Assembly (NCBI GenBank): GCA_964404985.1
Contig: CAYOMD010000022.1
Location: forward strand, 1 to 48,017
DNA length: 48,017 nt
Direction: 5' to 3'
From: Hankyongella sp964404985
Lineage (GTDB): Bacteria > Pseudomonadota > Alphaproteobacteria > Sphingomonadales > Sphingomonadaceae
The notes beneath the pieces were generated by a model, which saw nothing but the letters and a program-made list of their open reading frames with translations, ran no database searches and was not told where the DNA came from. This document shows, one piece after another, positions 1-9,346 of the stretch; positions within the stretch are counted from its first letter, which is position 1, and every line of letters begins with the position of its first letter. The translations under genes were made by a program, and so were the position numbers.

Positions 1-1095
<1,095 letters not shown>

Positions 1096-1179
1096 ATGCG
1101 CCCCCTCAAAGGATCAATGATGTCCAGACGGCTTAGCGGCTCTGCTTGTTCGATCAACCGAAAACTTCGGATTGGCGCG

Positions 1180-1710
1180 CTACCTGCCGGCGGTGACGGC
1201 CAGCTTGGGATGCTCCACACGGTCACCAGGTGCAATGCCCAGTGTCGCCGCCTGCCCACCGTTGATCTCCAGGACACCGATTGCCGGACCTACCGAGAGC
1301 AGCGGCTGCCGGCTGAGTGGTTTTGCGTTTGCGACAATATTCAGGATACGCCCGTTTTTGCCAATGAAGATCAGGTCCAGCGGCAGATAGGTGTTCTCCA
1401 TCCAGAAGGCCAGCGGCTGTGGCGTATTGTATACGAACAACATGCCGTTATCCTGCGGCATGCTGGCACGAAACATCATACCGATTGTCTGTTGCTCTGG
1501 CGTTGAGGCAACTTCAACTGTGAACTTGACCGTTTTGCCGTCCGCAGTCCGGATTGTCAGGCGGGATTGCGGTAACTTCTGGGGCTGTCCCGCAACAACA
1601 CCCTGCCCTGCCGGCTGGGCCAGGGCTGGCATGGACACCTGCGCCACCAAAGCAAGAAACAGTACTGAGAGAAAAAATTTTACCTGATGAGAAAAGAGCT
1701 TAGATAGCAA
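1180..1710 (-). CDS. Exported DUF192 family protein
   Basis: A 176-residue protein with an N-terminal hydrophobic signal sequence (about residues 11-31, ending ALA|Q, a plausible signal peptidase I site) followed by a DUF192 domain. Family features seen are the EQQTIGMMFR stretch, the DNGMLFV turn, FWMENTYLPLDLIFI and a C-terminal VLEINGG...GIAPGD segment. DUF192 proteins are small secreted or periplasmic proteins of unknown biochemical role. The start is a TTG two bases after the stop of the upstream cold-shock gene, with GGAG about seven bases before it, so translational coupling is likely. No ATG occurs in frame before residue 27, inside the signal peptide, which supports the TTG. The family call is firm; the function is unknown. 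Confidence 0.9.
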   Translation of the reverse strand: MLSKLFSHQVKFFLSVLFLALVAQVSMPALAQPAGQGVVAGQPQKLPQSRLTIRTADGKTVKFTVEVASTPEQQTIGMMFRASMPQDNGMLFVYNTPQPLAFWMENTYLPLDLIFIGKNGRILNIVANAKPLSRQPLLSVGPAIGVLEINGGQAATLGIAPGDRVEHPKLAVTAGR

Positions 1711-1712
1711 GG

Positions 1713-2267
1713 TCAGTCTCCGGGTGCCGCAACCACAACCGCGAACTGCCCACGCTCGCTGATGGCAATCCGGGCCATCAGCTTCTGCCCTGGGTGCAGA
1801 TCGACGATGCCGGCGCGCCGTGCTGTCTCCATATGCACGAAAATGTCGGTGTCGTCATTAGGTCTTGCGACAAAGCCGTAACCTTTCAAACGATTGAACC
1901 ATTTGACCAGCACAACTTCCAAATCTGCGCTATCATCATCACGGGCAATGCGCGTCGTTCTGGGGTTCGTCGAACGCGGTGCCACCACTTCAAGATCGGG
2001 CGCGGTGGCCGTCGTCAGATCAAGCATGGTGATTTTTTGTGCCTGCCGCCCCCGGGTACGACGTACAACCAGACAACTCAACGTTGCGCCTTCCGGCAGA
2101 GTGCGCCTGCCCATATCCCGGAGCACCGAGAAGTGGATGAGCACATCGTCCGAGCCGTCGTCAGGAATCAGAAATCCATAACCCTTTATCGGGTCGAACC
2201 ATTTCACAACGCCGGTCAGTCGCTCCGCCTGCGTATTCTGTCCTGACTCGCCTGTTGACTCACTCAT
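1713..2267 (-). CDS. Double cold-shock-domain protein
   Basis: A 184-residue cytosolic protein with two cold-shock OB-fold domains. The first, about residues 18-85, contains GVVKWFDPIKGYGFLIPDDG and DVLIHFSVL. The second, about residues 117-184, contains LVKWFNRLKGYGFVARPND and DIFVHMETARRAGI. Both carry the RNP1 (KGYGF) and RNP2 (FVH or IHF) nucleic-acid binding motifs. Single cold-shock proteins are about 70 residues, so this is a tandem version like those common in Alphaproteobacteria, likely a single-stranded RNA/DNA chaperone. The frame is open up to 2345, but the extra N-terminal residues do not resemble a domain, so I place the start at 2267; a start at 2327 is possible. It is coupled to the downstream DUF192 gene. 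Confidence 0.9.
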   Translation of the reverse strand: MSESTGESGQNTQAERLTGVVKWFDPIKGYGFLIPDDGSDDVLIHFSVLRDMGRRTLPEGATLSCLVVRRTRGRQAQKITMLDLTTATAPDLEVVAPRSTNPRTTRIARDDDSADLEVVLVKWFNRLKGYGFVARPNDDTDIFVHMETARRAGIVDLHPGQKLMARIAISERGQFAVVVAAPGD

Positions 2268-2526
2268 ACCCTGCGGCACTGTCTCATCGCATTTGAGAAT
2301 ACAGGACATAATCATAGGACCCGACATTGCTAAAAGCGATACCACAAGTTGTGAAACGGATAAAGTTTATAACGTCCGCGCCTTGTATTTGTACCACTGG
2401 CACATCTGATTGGTTGCGCCTCTGGTATACACACGCCTACGCCAGATGATACCGGCACATTGCTGCACCGCACAATGATGTGCTAGGGAACACTGTTTCT
2501 CTCACAGCATGACGGCTGGGTTCCCC

Positions 2527-3054
2527 ATGGTGCACACCGGACGTTATCGGTTAAAAATCATCCCGCCGGTGTTTTGGCAGACTATTCTGGACCCCCGGGT
2601 CATAGAGGATATGCTGCCATCATGCTGCCGTTTTGCCCGCCTGGATGATCGGGAATACGAAGGCATTTGGGCCTTGTCTCCTGACTCAGGCTCAGCTTAT
2701 GCCGCGATTCGGGTGATCGTTGGCAAAGACGGCGATCATGCAGATATTGATATACAGATAGCTGTCGGACAGCAGCAGATTTGCGAGGCCAGACTATCAG
2801 TGGTGTCTATAGCCACGGCATCAGGTATGACGATCAAGCTGGAGACAAGCCAATATTGCAGTGCAACATCGCCAGTCGAGGAAACGTTGGCCGTGCTGGA
2901 TGCCCACATAACCGCGCTATTGTGGCGCATTGAACGTTTTGCGACGAGTGGAACAATCCACATCATGAATCGCAAGGCCCGCCCCGGCAAACCAGTGTGG
3001 ACCGCTCAGACATCCCTGGGACTCTCTCGAAACCTTCGTCTGCGCAGGCTATAA
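2527..3054 (+). CDS. CoxG-like SRPBCC family protein
   Basis: A 175-residue protein that resembles the CoxG (carbon monoxide dehydrogenase subunit G) branch of the SRPBCC/START-like fold. It starts with a beta strand and helix typical of that family (YRLKIIPPVFWQTILDPRV followed by a MLPSC turn, where CoxG proteins have L-PGC), then alternating strands and a long C-terminal helix around residues 115-140. In CO dehydrogenase systems CoxG is a membrane-recruitment factor; elsewhere its role is unclear. The stop lies 7 bp before xdhC and the next gene is a MocA-like fusion, so it is probably part of a molybdenum-hydroxylase maturation unit. ATG 2527 is preferred; ATG 2509 in the same frame is possible. 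The family call is moderately sure because similarity is judged by eye. Confidence 0.6.
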   Translation: MVHTGRYRLKIIPPVFWQTILDPRVIEDMLPSCCRFARLDDREYEGIWALSPDSGSAYAAIRVIVGKDGDHADIDIQIAVGQQQICEARLSVVSIATASGMTIKLETSQYCSATSPVEETLAVLDAHITALLWRIERFATSGTIHIMNRKARPGKPVWTAQTSLGLSRNLRLRRL

Positions 3055-3061
3055 CGGGCCA

Positions 3062-4006
3062 ATGACAGAAGCAGATGCAGATTGGCGGGACTTGCTGGGT
3101 ACAGCGCAAACCTGGCTCCATGCCGGGCAGCGTGTCGCCATTGCGACTGTAGTCACTTCCTGGGGCTCGGCGCCGCGCCGTGCCGGTGCACAGATGATTG
3201 TCAACGACCAGGGCTCGATCGCCGGGTCCGTCAGCGGTGGCTGCGTCGAGGGCGAAGTGGTCGCAGTAGCCCTGGACATGCTGGAGACTCCGGCCGGCAC
3301 GGCGTCTCGGATCCTGCACTTCGACGTCGCCGATGATCTTGCATGGCGCGTCGGCCTGGCGTGTGGCGGCAAACTGAGCGTGTTGGTGCATGCCGTGCGT
3401 GAGGGTGGATTTGCGCCGGCACTTCTGGGGCGGATTCTTGAGTCCCCGGGCACTCTTATCGAGCTTGGCATACAAGAGGTACAAGAGGTCCCCAAAGGGC
3501 CTGACGCTCAGAATGACGTCTTGCGGCTGCATTATGGCCCATCACCCCGTCTCGCGATTATTGGGGCCGCGCATATCGCCCAGCATCTCGCGCCCATCGC
3601 CCGCATGCTTGGCTACGGTGTCACCATCATCGATCCGCGCGGCCAGTTCGCAACGCCTGAGCGCTTTCCGGGAATTACGCTCGACACCCGATGGCCGGAT
3701 GAGGCGATGGCCGACTGGCAGCCGGACGCCGGGTCCGCAGTCGTTGCCCTCACTCATGACCCGAAGCTCGACGATCCGGCCCTCTATGCAGCGCTCCGGT
3801 CACCAGCCTTTTATATCGCCGCGCTCGGGTCCCGGAAGACTCAGGCGGCACGGCTTGAGCGTCTGGCCGCTGCCGGGTTCGATGCGGCGACATGTGCGCG
3901 CATTCATGGCCCGGCGGGGCTGGATATTGGCGCTGCGACTCCGGCGGAAATCGCCGTATCTGTCGTGGCGCAGATGACCGCGGCGCGTCGGCTGAAGCAG
4001 CCATGA
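3062..4006 (+). CDS. xdhC: XdhC family molybdenum-enzyme maturation protein
   Basis: XdhC proteins bind molybdenum cofactor, protect its sulfurated form and insert it into xanthine dehydrogenase-type hydroxylases. This 314-residue protein has the two expected parts. The N-terminal XdhC/CoxI domain contains GSAPRRAGAQM and GSVSGGCVEGEV (about residues 35-65) and the GLACGGKLSVLVH motif near residue 100. The C-terminal Rossmann domain starts around residue 163 with RLAIIGAAHIAQHL, followed by GYGVTIIDPRGQFATPERF and VVALTHDPKLDDPAL. It overlaps the next gene in an ATGA arrangement, showing translational coupling with the molybdopterin-binding/nucleotidyltransferase fusion. No molybdenum hydroxylase structural gene is present in the window, so its client is not visible. 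Confidence 0.93.
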   Translation: MTEADADWRDLLGTAQTWLHAGQRVAIATVVTSWGSAPRRAGAQMIVNDQGSIAGSVSGGCVEGEVVAVALDMLETPAGTASRILHFDVADDLAWRVGLACGGKLSVLVHAVREGGFAPALLGRILESPGTLIELGIQEVQEVPKGPDAQNDVLRLHYGPSPRLAIIGAAHIAQHLAPIARMLGYGVTIIDPRGQFATPERFPGITLDTRWPDEAMADWQPDAGSAVVALTHDPKLDDPALYAALRSPAFYIAALGSRKTQAARLERLAAAGFDAATCARIHGPAGLDIGAATPAEIAVSVVAQMTAARRLKQP

Positions 4007-5601
4007 TCTTCGGGCCGGTAGCGTGCGACTTGGGCGTGGGCGCCATTCTGGCGCATGGGCTGCACGTCGGCACTGCCCGGTGGGTCAAGGGCCGCGTTCT
4101 GACAGCGGCAGATGTGGCGACTCTGCACGCAGCGGGCTTTTGCGAGGTGATCGTCGCACGGCTGGAGCCCGGCGATGTTGCGGAAGATGCCGCCGCCTTG
4201 CAATTGGCCGAGCAGCTGGCCGGTGCTGCGTGCCGGGTTGATCCGCCGGCGCACGGGCGTTGTAACATTGTGGCGGATGTCGATGGGCTGGCACTTCTCG
4301 ATGCCGCCACCCTGTCGGCCATCAATCTGCTCGACCCGGCGATCACCGTCGCGACCCGAGCGCCGATGTCGCCCGTGTGCCGCGGCGACATTGTCGCGAC
4401 CGTCAAGATCATCCCCTACGCCTTGCCAGGTGCGCTGGTCGCCGCAGCACGCGCGCTGGCCAGAATGCCAGCCGTGCGTATTGCCGCGTACACCGGCAGG
4501 TCTGCCGCCCTCATCGAGACCCGTCTGGAGAAGCCGACAGATAAGCTGACGGAGAAAACAGCGCGCGTGCTGGCTGCACGGCTGGCGCGGCTCGGCAGCG
4601 CGATGACAGTCCTGCCACCCGTCGCGCACCGCGTGGACACGCTGGCCGAGGCCCTGGCGCAGGCTCCGCGTGACCATCTCCTGCTGGTTCAGGGCGCATC
4701 GGCCACCATCGATGCGCACGACATCATCCCGGAGGCGATCCGCAAGGCGGGGGGCCAGGTGGAACGGGTCGGCATGCCGGTCGACCCTGGCAACCTTCTG
4801 TGCCTTGGCTATCTGTCTGGCCGCGCCGTCATCGGCTTGCCCGGCTGTGCGCGCTCGCCCAAGCGCAACGGGCTTGATCTGGTGCTCGAGCGCCTGATGG
4901 CTGGCCAGCCGGTCGACTCTGGTATCATCGCGCAGATGGGCGTCGGCGGATTGCTGGATGATACGCCGGAGCGCGGTGCCCCCCGTTTGCTGCCACCCAA
5001 GCTGAAGTTGGGGGCGATAGTCCTGGCCGCCGGACACGCAAGCCGCATGGGCGCGAATAAACTCCTTCTGGACCTTGGCGGTACGCCGGTTGTCCGGTGG
5101 ACGGTTGAGGCCGCGCTGACAGCGGGCATGCCGGTGCTTGTGATGCTCGGCCACGATGCAGCGTCCGTGGAGGCGGCACTGGCAGAGTTGCCCATCACCC
5201 GGATGCGCGCCGAGCGCTATGCCGAAGGGATGGGCGCGACCCTGGCCGAGGCAGCGTCTGCCATTCCAGATGACTGGGACGGGGCTATGGTCCTGCTTGG
5301 CGATATGCCGGCAATCCAGGCGGACACGCTGCGGAGCCTCATGGCGGCATTCGACCCCGCGCGCGGTCGCGATATCGTCTATCCGCTGTACGAGGAAACA
5401 CGCGGCCACCCGGTACTCTGGGGGCGCGCGCACTTTGCGGCTCTTGCGGCTCTGGGCGGTGACACCGGTGCCCGTGGCCTCCTGAGCGCCAACCGCCTTC
5501 GCACACTCGCCGTGCCGGTGGCGGACCCGGGCGTTCTGGCCGATGTCGATACACCCGAGGCCTATGCCGCGCTGCTGGATGCCTGGCCGCCTAAACCCTG
5601 A
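4003..5601 (+). CDS. Fused molybdopterin-binding and MocA-like nucleotidyltransferase protein
   Basis: A 532-residue two-domain protein. Residues about 1-330 resemble the MoeA/MogA molybdopterin-binding fold (opening IFGPVACDLGVGAILAHGL, with a later GLPGCARSPKRNGLD loop). Residues about 335-530 are an NTP-transferase domain like MocA/MobA, with the nucleotide-binding signature LAAGHASRMGANKLLLDLGG, then VLLGDMP and a DVDTPEAYAAL tail. MocA transfers CMP to Mo-molybdopterin to give the cytosine dinucleotide cofactor of xanthine dehydrogenase-type enzymes; the fusion suggests molybdate insertion or cofactor handling coupled to cytidylylation. The start at 4003 is set by the 4-bp ATGA overlap with xdhC; the upstream extension of the frame to 3892 is only read-through of xdhC. 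The stop overlaps the convergent recX end by 11 bp. Confidence 0.87.
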   Translation: MIFGPVACDLGVGAILAHGLHVGTARWVKGRVLTAADVATLHAAGFCEVIVARLEPGDVAEDAAALQLAEQLAGAACRVDPPAHGRCNIVADVDGLALLDAATLSAINLLDPAITVATRAPMSPVCRGDIVATVKIIPYALPGALVAAARALARMPAVRIAAYTGRSAALIETRLEKPTDKLTEKTARVLAARLARLGSAMTVLPPVAHRVDTLAEALAQAPRDHLLLVQGASATIDAHDIIPEAIRKAGGQVERVGMPVDPGNLLCLGYLSGRAVIGLPGCARSPKRNGLDLVLERLMAGQPVDSGIIAQMGVGGLLDDTPERGAPRLLPPKLKLGAIVLAAGHASRMGANKLLLDLGGTPVVRWTVEAALTAGMPVLVMLGHDAASVEAALAELPITRMRAERYAEGMGATLAEAASAIPDDWDGAMVLLGDMPAIQADTLRSLMAAFDPARGRDIVYPLYEETRGHPVLWGRAHFAALAALGGDTGARGLLSANRLRTLAVPVADPGVLADVDTPEAYAALLDAWPPKP

Positions 5602-6136
5602 GTTCGGCGACCAGATCGTCCAGTGATGCAGTATCCTTGCAGCCCAGCAAACGGCGCGATAATTCCAGCGGGTGCCCGGCACGCATCATTGCTGCCAGTT
5701 CGCGCCGGGCCGTCGCGTCATCCGCCTGCCGCAGGCGATAAGGGCCAAGACGTCGCCGCATCATCAGCTTTACTGCTGCATCCACCGTATCGATCTCGCT
5801 GAGTGATGCTGCTACCTGTGCGCGGTCGATACCATCGGCGGAGAGCTTTGCGGCAATATTGCTTTTGCCCTGCCCGCGCCGGGCCAGTGTCTGCGCGCGC
5901 GCACCGGCAAAGGTGCGATCGTCGAGTGCGCCGATTTGCCGGAGCTTCTCGAGTATTGGGTCGATCAGTGTCGCGGCGGCATCCGGTGGCGCGGATTTAT
6001 CGCGGCGGATAAGCTGCAGAAGGTAGCGACGCACGCGCTGTTCGCTGCAGGCAAAGCGCGCGACATAGGCGAAGGCGCGCGCTTCCAGCCTCTGTGCATA
6101 TTCACTATGTGGTGCCTCAATAACCATGTCAGCCAT
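5591..6136 (-). CDS. recX: RecX family regulatory protein
   Basis: RecX proteins bind RecA filaments and modulate recombination. From the preferred start at 6136 this is a 181-residue basic, all-helical protein with the three-helix repeats of RecX: RLEARAFAYVARFACSEQRVRRYL, then ILEKLRQIGALDDRTFAGARAQTLARRGQGKSNIAAKL..DGID, and a last repeat containing RRRLGPYRLRQADDATARRELAAMMRAGHPLELSRRLL. The order helix-repeat, LxxxGxLDDxxFA, RRGxGxxxIxxxLxxxGI is characteristic. The frame is open up to 6328 without a domain there; an ATG at 6223 is an alternative start. It is transcribed away from the ceramide operon with about 117 bp between starts and is not next to recA here. Confidence 0.85.
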   Translation of the reverse strand: MADMVIEAPHSEYAQRLEARAFAYVARFACSEQRVRRYLLQLIRRDKSAPPDAAATLIDPILEKLRQIGALDDRTFAGARAQTLARRGQGKSNIAAKLSADGIDRAQVAASLSEIDTVDAAVKLMMRRRLGPYRLRQADDATARRELAAMMRAGHPLELSRRLLGCKDTASLDDLVAELRV

Positions 6137-6252
6137 CTTCTTGCCACAGTCAGGCCGAACTTTGACCTTCCTATTGCGCAAGTGGCTCTGAATCGCGTCA
6201 CAACGCCGGACTATGGCGTCCATCTGCAACGAGAGAGGGTGAGTAACCGGGA

Positions 6253-8064
6253 ATGACCTTGAAATCCGAGGCTCAGGCCGCACGCGACTCCGAGGCGGCC
6301 GCAGGGACGGCGACAGAGATGACAGCATCAGAGGCCGTCCTCACCCCTACCCCCACACATTGCTCCCTGCCCCGCCGGTTCGCCGACTTCGCAACCCTGA
6401 CGGACGCGATTGACTATGCGGCGCAAGGGCGACGCGGGGCCAATTTCTACAATGCGCGCGGTCAACTGCTCGCCGTGCTGCCCTATAGCCAGCTTCGCCT
6501 TGAGGCTCTGGAGCTTGCGCGGCGCATGGTCAGCTACGGCGTGAAGCCTGGCGAACGCGTTGCCTTGATCGCCGAGACTTCGCCCGGGTTCCTGATCAGC
6601 TTCTGTGCTGCGGTCTATGCCGGTGCCTTGCCGACTCCGCTGCCGCTGCCGACGACCTTTGGCGGCCGGGACGGCTATATCGATCAGGTGCGTACCCAGC
6701 TCCAGAGTTGTGACCCCGTCCTGGCACTGTCCCCGCCCGAACTGGTGGATCTCGTGCGCCAGGCCGCCGAGCCTATCGACGGCTGTCTGGCCGGGAGCTG
6801 GAATGCGCTTGCCGCCGTGCCGCCAGCCACTGGCGATCTGCCGGAGGCCCAGCCGGATGACATCGCGTACCTGCAATATTCCTCCGGCAGTACCCGCTTT
6901 CCGCACGGGATCATGGTCACCCACCGGTCGATCATGGCGAACTGCCATGGCCAGGGCGCATTTGGCGTCGGTCTGGAGCCGGATGATCGCGGGATCAACT
7001 GGCTGCCGCTCTACCACGATATGGGCCTGGTCGGGAACTTCCTGACCCCGCTGACCTGCCAGGTCTCGATGGACTATCTGCCAACGGACGAGTTCGTGCG
7101 CCGACCGCTGATCTGGCTCGACCTGATCAGCCGCAATCCGCACAAGTCGATCTCGTTCAGCCCGGCCTTCGGCTATGATATCACCGCGCGGCGCGCCGGA
7201 CCCGATGTGCTCGCCCGGCTCGACCTCTCGCGCTGGAAAGTTGCAGGCAGCGGCGGCGACATGATCCGCCCGGACATCATGAACCGCTTTGTCGAGACTT
7301 TCGGCAAGGTCGGTTTCGACGCAGGGGCTTTCGTTGCCTGCTACGGGCTGGCCGAGACGACGCTTGCCGTCACCTTCGTGCCGCGCGGAACCGGCGTGCG
7401 CACCGACGCGATCGAGGCATCCAAACTCGCCGGCCTCAACGCCAGCGGCAGCGCAACCCTCGGGACACGTGACTTCGTCGACTGCGGCGTGGTCATCCCC
7501 GGCCACCGGATCGCAATCCTCGGTGCGGACGGAGCCGCCCTTGCGGACGGCGAAGTCGGCAAGGTCTGTGTTCACGGCCCGAGCGTGATGGCAGGCTACT
7601 TCCGGGACCCAGAGCTCACAGCCGCGGTGCTGAGCCCGGACGGCTGGCTCGATACCGGCGATATGGGCTACCGGCGCGGCGACTCGCTGTTCATTGTCGG
7701 CCGGATCAAAGACATGATCATCATCAACGGCCGCAACCTGTACCCGCAGGACATCGAATGGGCAGCCGAACAAGCCAGCGGCTTGAAGCATGGTGATATT
7801 GCCGCCTTCGGTGCCGGCGACGGCCAGGGCGATGACCGGATCATGATTCTCGTGCAATGCCGGATCGGTGATGCGGCCGCACGCGCACAGCTTGTCGATG
7901 CGATCAAGGACGGTGTGCAGCGCCACACCGGCCTGCTGGCGCAGGTTGAACTGGTGGGGCCACGCGCCCTGCCCCGCACCTCATCCGGTAAACTGGCCCG
8001 CAGCAAAGCCCGCACCCAGTTCCTCTCCGGCGAGATGTCCGCGCTGGACGCTGCAGCGGCTTGA
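6253..8064 (+). CDS. Fatty-acyl-AMP ligase (acyl-ACP synthetase) of the ceramide operon
   Basis: A 603-residue ANL-superfamily adenylate-forming enzyme of the FAAL type. It would activate a free fatty acid with ATP and pass it to an acyl carrier protein rather than to CoA. Visible motifs: the P-loop-like YSSGSTRFPHG near residue 208 (FAALs typically have SGSTR-P-G), INWLPLYHDMGLVG near 248, the DTGDMGY motif near 466, the hinge GRIKDMIIINGRNLYPQDIE near 482-501, and SSGKLARSKAR with the catalytic lysine near 578. The gene heads an eight-gene plus-strand run and precedes a reductase and a small ACP, matching the acyl-ACP synthetase/ACP pair of Caulobacter ceramide clusters. ATG 6253 has weak GGGA upstream; ATG 6319 is possible because the first about 25 residues are low complexity. 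Confidence 0.9.
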   Translation: MTLKSEAQAARDSEAAAGTATEMTASEAVLTPTPTHCSLPRRFADFATLTDAIDYAAQGRRGANFYNARGQLLAVLPYSQLRLEALELARRMVSYGVKPGERVALIAETSPGFLISFCAAVYAGALPTPLPLPTTFGGRDGYIDQVRTQLQSCDPVLALSPPELVDLVRQAAEPIDGCLAGSWNALAAVPPATGDLPEAQPDDIAYLQYSSGSTRFPHGIMVTHRSIMANCHGQGAFGVGLEPDDRGINWLPLYHDMGLVGNFLTPLTCQVSMDYLPTDEFVRRPLIWLDLISRNPHKSISFSPAFGYDITARRAGPDVLARLDLSRWKVAGSGGDMIRPDIMNRFVETFGKVGFDAGAFVACYGLAETTLAVTFVPRGTGVRTDAIEASKLAGLNASGSATLGTRDFVDCGVVIPGHRIAILGADGAALADGEVGKVCVHGPSVMAGYFRDPELTAAVLSPDGWLDTGDMGYRRGDSLFIVGRIKDMIIINGRNLYPQDIEWAAEQASGLKHGDIAAFGAGDGQGDDRIMILVQCRIGDAAARAQLVDAIKDGVQRHTGLLAQVELVGPRALPRTSSGKLARSKARTQFLSGEMSALDAAAA

Positions 8065-8095
8065 GATTGGCTGTCATTGCGCGCACAGTCTTAGC

Positions 8096-9010
8096 GTGTT
8101 GCAAACCATAGCCTTGACCGGCGGCACCGGCTTCGTCGGCGCTGCCATCCTCTCCGCTCTGACTACAGCCGGATACCCGGTCCGCGCACTCGCCCGGACC
8201 GACCAGCCTGCGCTGCCTGGTGTAACCTGGGTGCGCGGCGATCTGCAGACCCCGCAGAGCCTTGAGCAGCTCGTGAGCGGGGCAGATATTCTGGTCCACT
8301 GTGCAGGCGCGATCAAAGCCCTCAACGCGCAAGGCTTTCTGGAGGTCAACACGCTCGGCACCAAGCGGCTGCTCGATGCCTGCGCTGGCAGGCTGACACG
8401 CGTGGTGCATATCTCTTCGATTGCGGCGCGCGCGCCGTCGCTCTCGGCCTATGCCGGCAGTAAAGCGGCGGCGGAACGGGCGGTGATGGAAAGCGGGCTG
8501 GACTGGGTCATCCTGCGCCCCGGTGCCGTCTATGGGCCGGGTGACCACGCAACGCTTTCGCTCTTCAAGGCGGTGAAATGGGGTCTGGCGCCCGTGTTCA
8601 CCGATGCGCCAGCCGCACTGGTGCATGTGGCGGACGTTGCATCGGCAGTTCTGGCCAGCCTTGCCGATGGCCACGAGATCGTCGCGGACCTGCATGATGG
8701 CGCACAGTCCGGCGGCTACAGCCAGGCGGAGATTTTCGCCCTGATCGGCCAAGCACTGGGCAAGCAGCCAAAGCTGCTGCGAATCCCGCGTGCGCTGGCC
8801 GAGCGGGTCGCAGGCATCGCCGAGCAGATTGCTGGCTGGCGGGGCGTGCCCGGCATCCTGACCCAAGGCAAGGTCGCCGAACTCTACCATGAGAACTGGG
8901 CCAGTACTGATACGACCCTGTTCGATGCGACGGGCTGGTCCGCACAGGTTCCAGCCGTACGTGGTCTGGCCGGGACCGCCCGCTGGTACCGGGAAAACGG
9001 CTGGCTGTAG
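8096..9010 (+). CDS. cerR: CerR-like NAD(P)-dependent reductase (extended SDR)
   Basis: A 304-residue extended short-chain dehydrogenase/epimerase-like protein. The nucleotide-binding TGGTGFVG lies at residues 8-15; the catalytic region has HISSIAAR near 105 and YAGSK at 119-123 (Tyr and Lys of the YxxxK pair), followed by WVILRPGAVYGPGD. In Caulobacter the homologous gene next to spt, CerR, reduces the 3-keto group of oxidized ceramide; the position between an acyl-AMP ligase and an ACP/Spt pair supports the same role here. There is no ATG in the correct place: the fold begins immediately after a GTG at 8096 (or TTG at 8099), 31 bp downstream of the previous stop, so a GTG start is chosen. 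The specific substrate is an inference from context. Confidence 0.82.
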   Translation: MLQTIALTGGTGFVGAAILSALTTAGYPVRALARTDQPALPGVTWVRGDLQTPQSLEQLVSGADILVHCAGAIKALNAQGFLEVNTLGTKRLLDACAGRLTRVVHISSIAARAPSLSAYAGSKAAAERAVMESGLDWVILRPGAVYGPGDHATLSLFKAVKWGLAPVFTDAPAALVHVADVASAVLASLADGHEIVADLHDGAQSGGYSQAEIFALIGQALGKQPKLLRIPRALAERVAGIAEQIAGWRGVPGILTQGKVAELYHENWASTDTTLFDATGWSAQVPAVRGLAGTARWYRENGWL

Positions 9011-9092
9011 GCCCTTTCTCAGGCTGGCTGCCTTGTTTTCTCCATGATGCTTCGCCAAACCAGCCACAGTGGACCTTGATAGATTGGACATC

Positions 9093-9332
9093 ATGACCGA
9101 CGATGTTTTCGACCGCCTGACCGGCGTGATTGCCGCCTACAACAAGAAGGGCGCACCTCTGGCGCTCACAACCCGCTTTGCGACCGACCTTGAGTTCGAC
9201 TCGCTGACGGTCATGGATCTGGTCGCATCGATCGAGGATGAGTTCGATATCACGCTACCGCTCAATCGCCTGCCCGACCTGGAGACCATCGGCGATGTTG
9301 CCAATGCCGTGCGCGAAATCCGCGCGCGCTGA
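9093..9332 (+). CDS. Dedicated acyl carrier protein next to spt
   Basis: A 79-residue acidic acyl carrier protein. The phosphopantetheine attachment motif is LEFDSLTVMDLV with Ser37; helices II-IV follow with IEDEFDITLPL and ETIGDVANAV. It lies 14 bp upstream of the serine palmitoyltransferase gene and downstream of the acyl-AMP ligase and CerR-like genes. In Caulobacter a comparable ACP, charged by the neighbouring acyl-ACP synthetase, is required for ceramide formation, so it probably supplies the acyl thioester for Spt or for N-acylation. The start at 9093 is chosen because helix I begins immediately (MTDDVFDRLTGVIAAY) and GGA lies a short distance upstream; a GTG at 9069 in frame would add eight residues. 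Confidence 0.92.
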   Translation: MTDDVFDRLTGVIAAYNKKGAPLALTTRFATDLEFDSLTVMDLVASIEDEFDITLPLNRLPDLETIGDVANAVREIRAR

Positions 9333-9346
9333 CCCGGAGAGTTCCA

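Noticed and set aside
3904..5682. A long 592-codon open frame antisense to the MocA-like fusion gene.
   Set aside because: It lies wholly opposite a well-recognised gene, has no domain-like sequence and is explained by GC-rich codon bias keeping the antisense frame open.
6328..7926. A 532-codon open frame antisense to the fatty-acyl-AMP ligase.
   Set aside because: Same reason: shadow of a clear gene, with repetitive Asp/Arg/Gly composition and no recognisable family.
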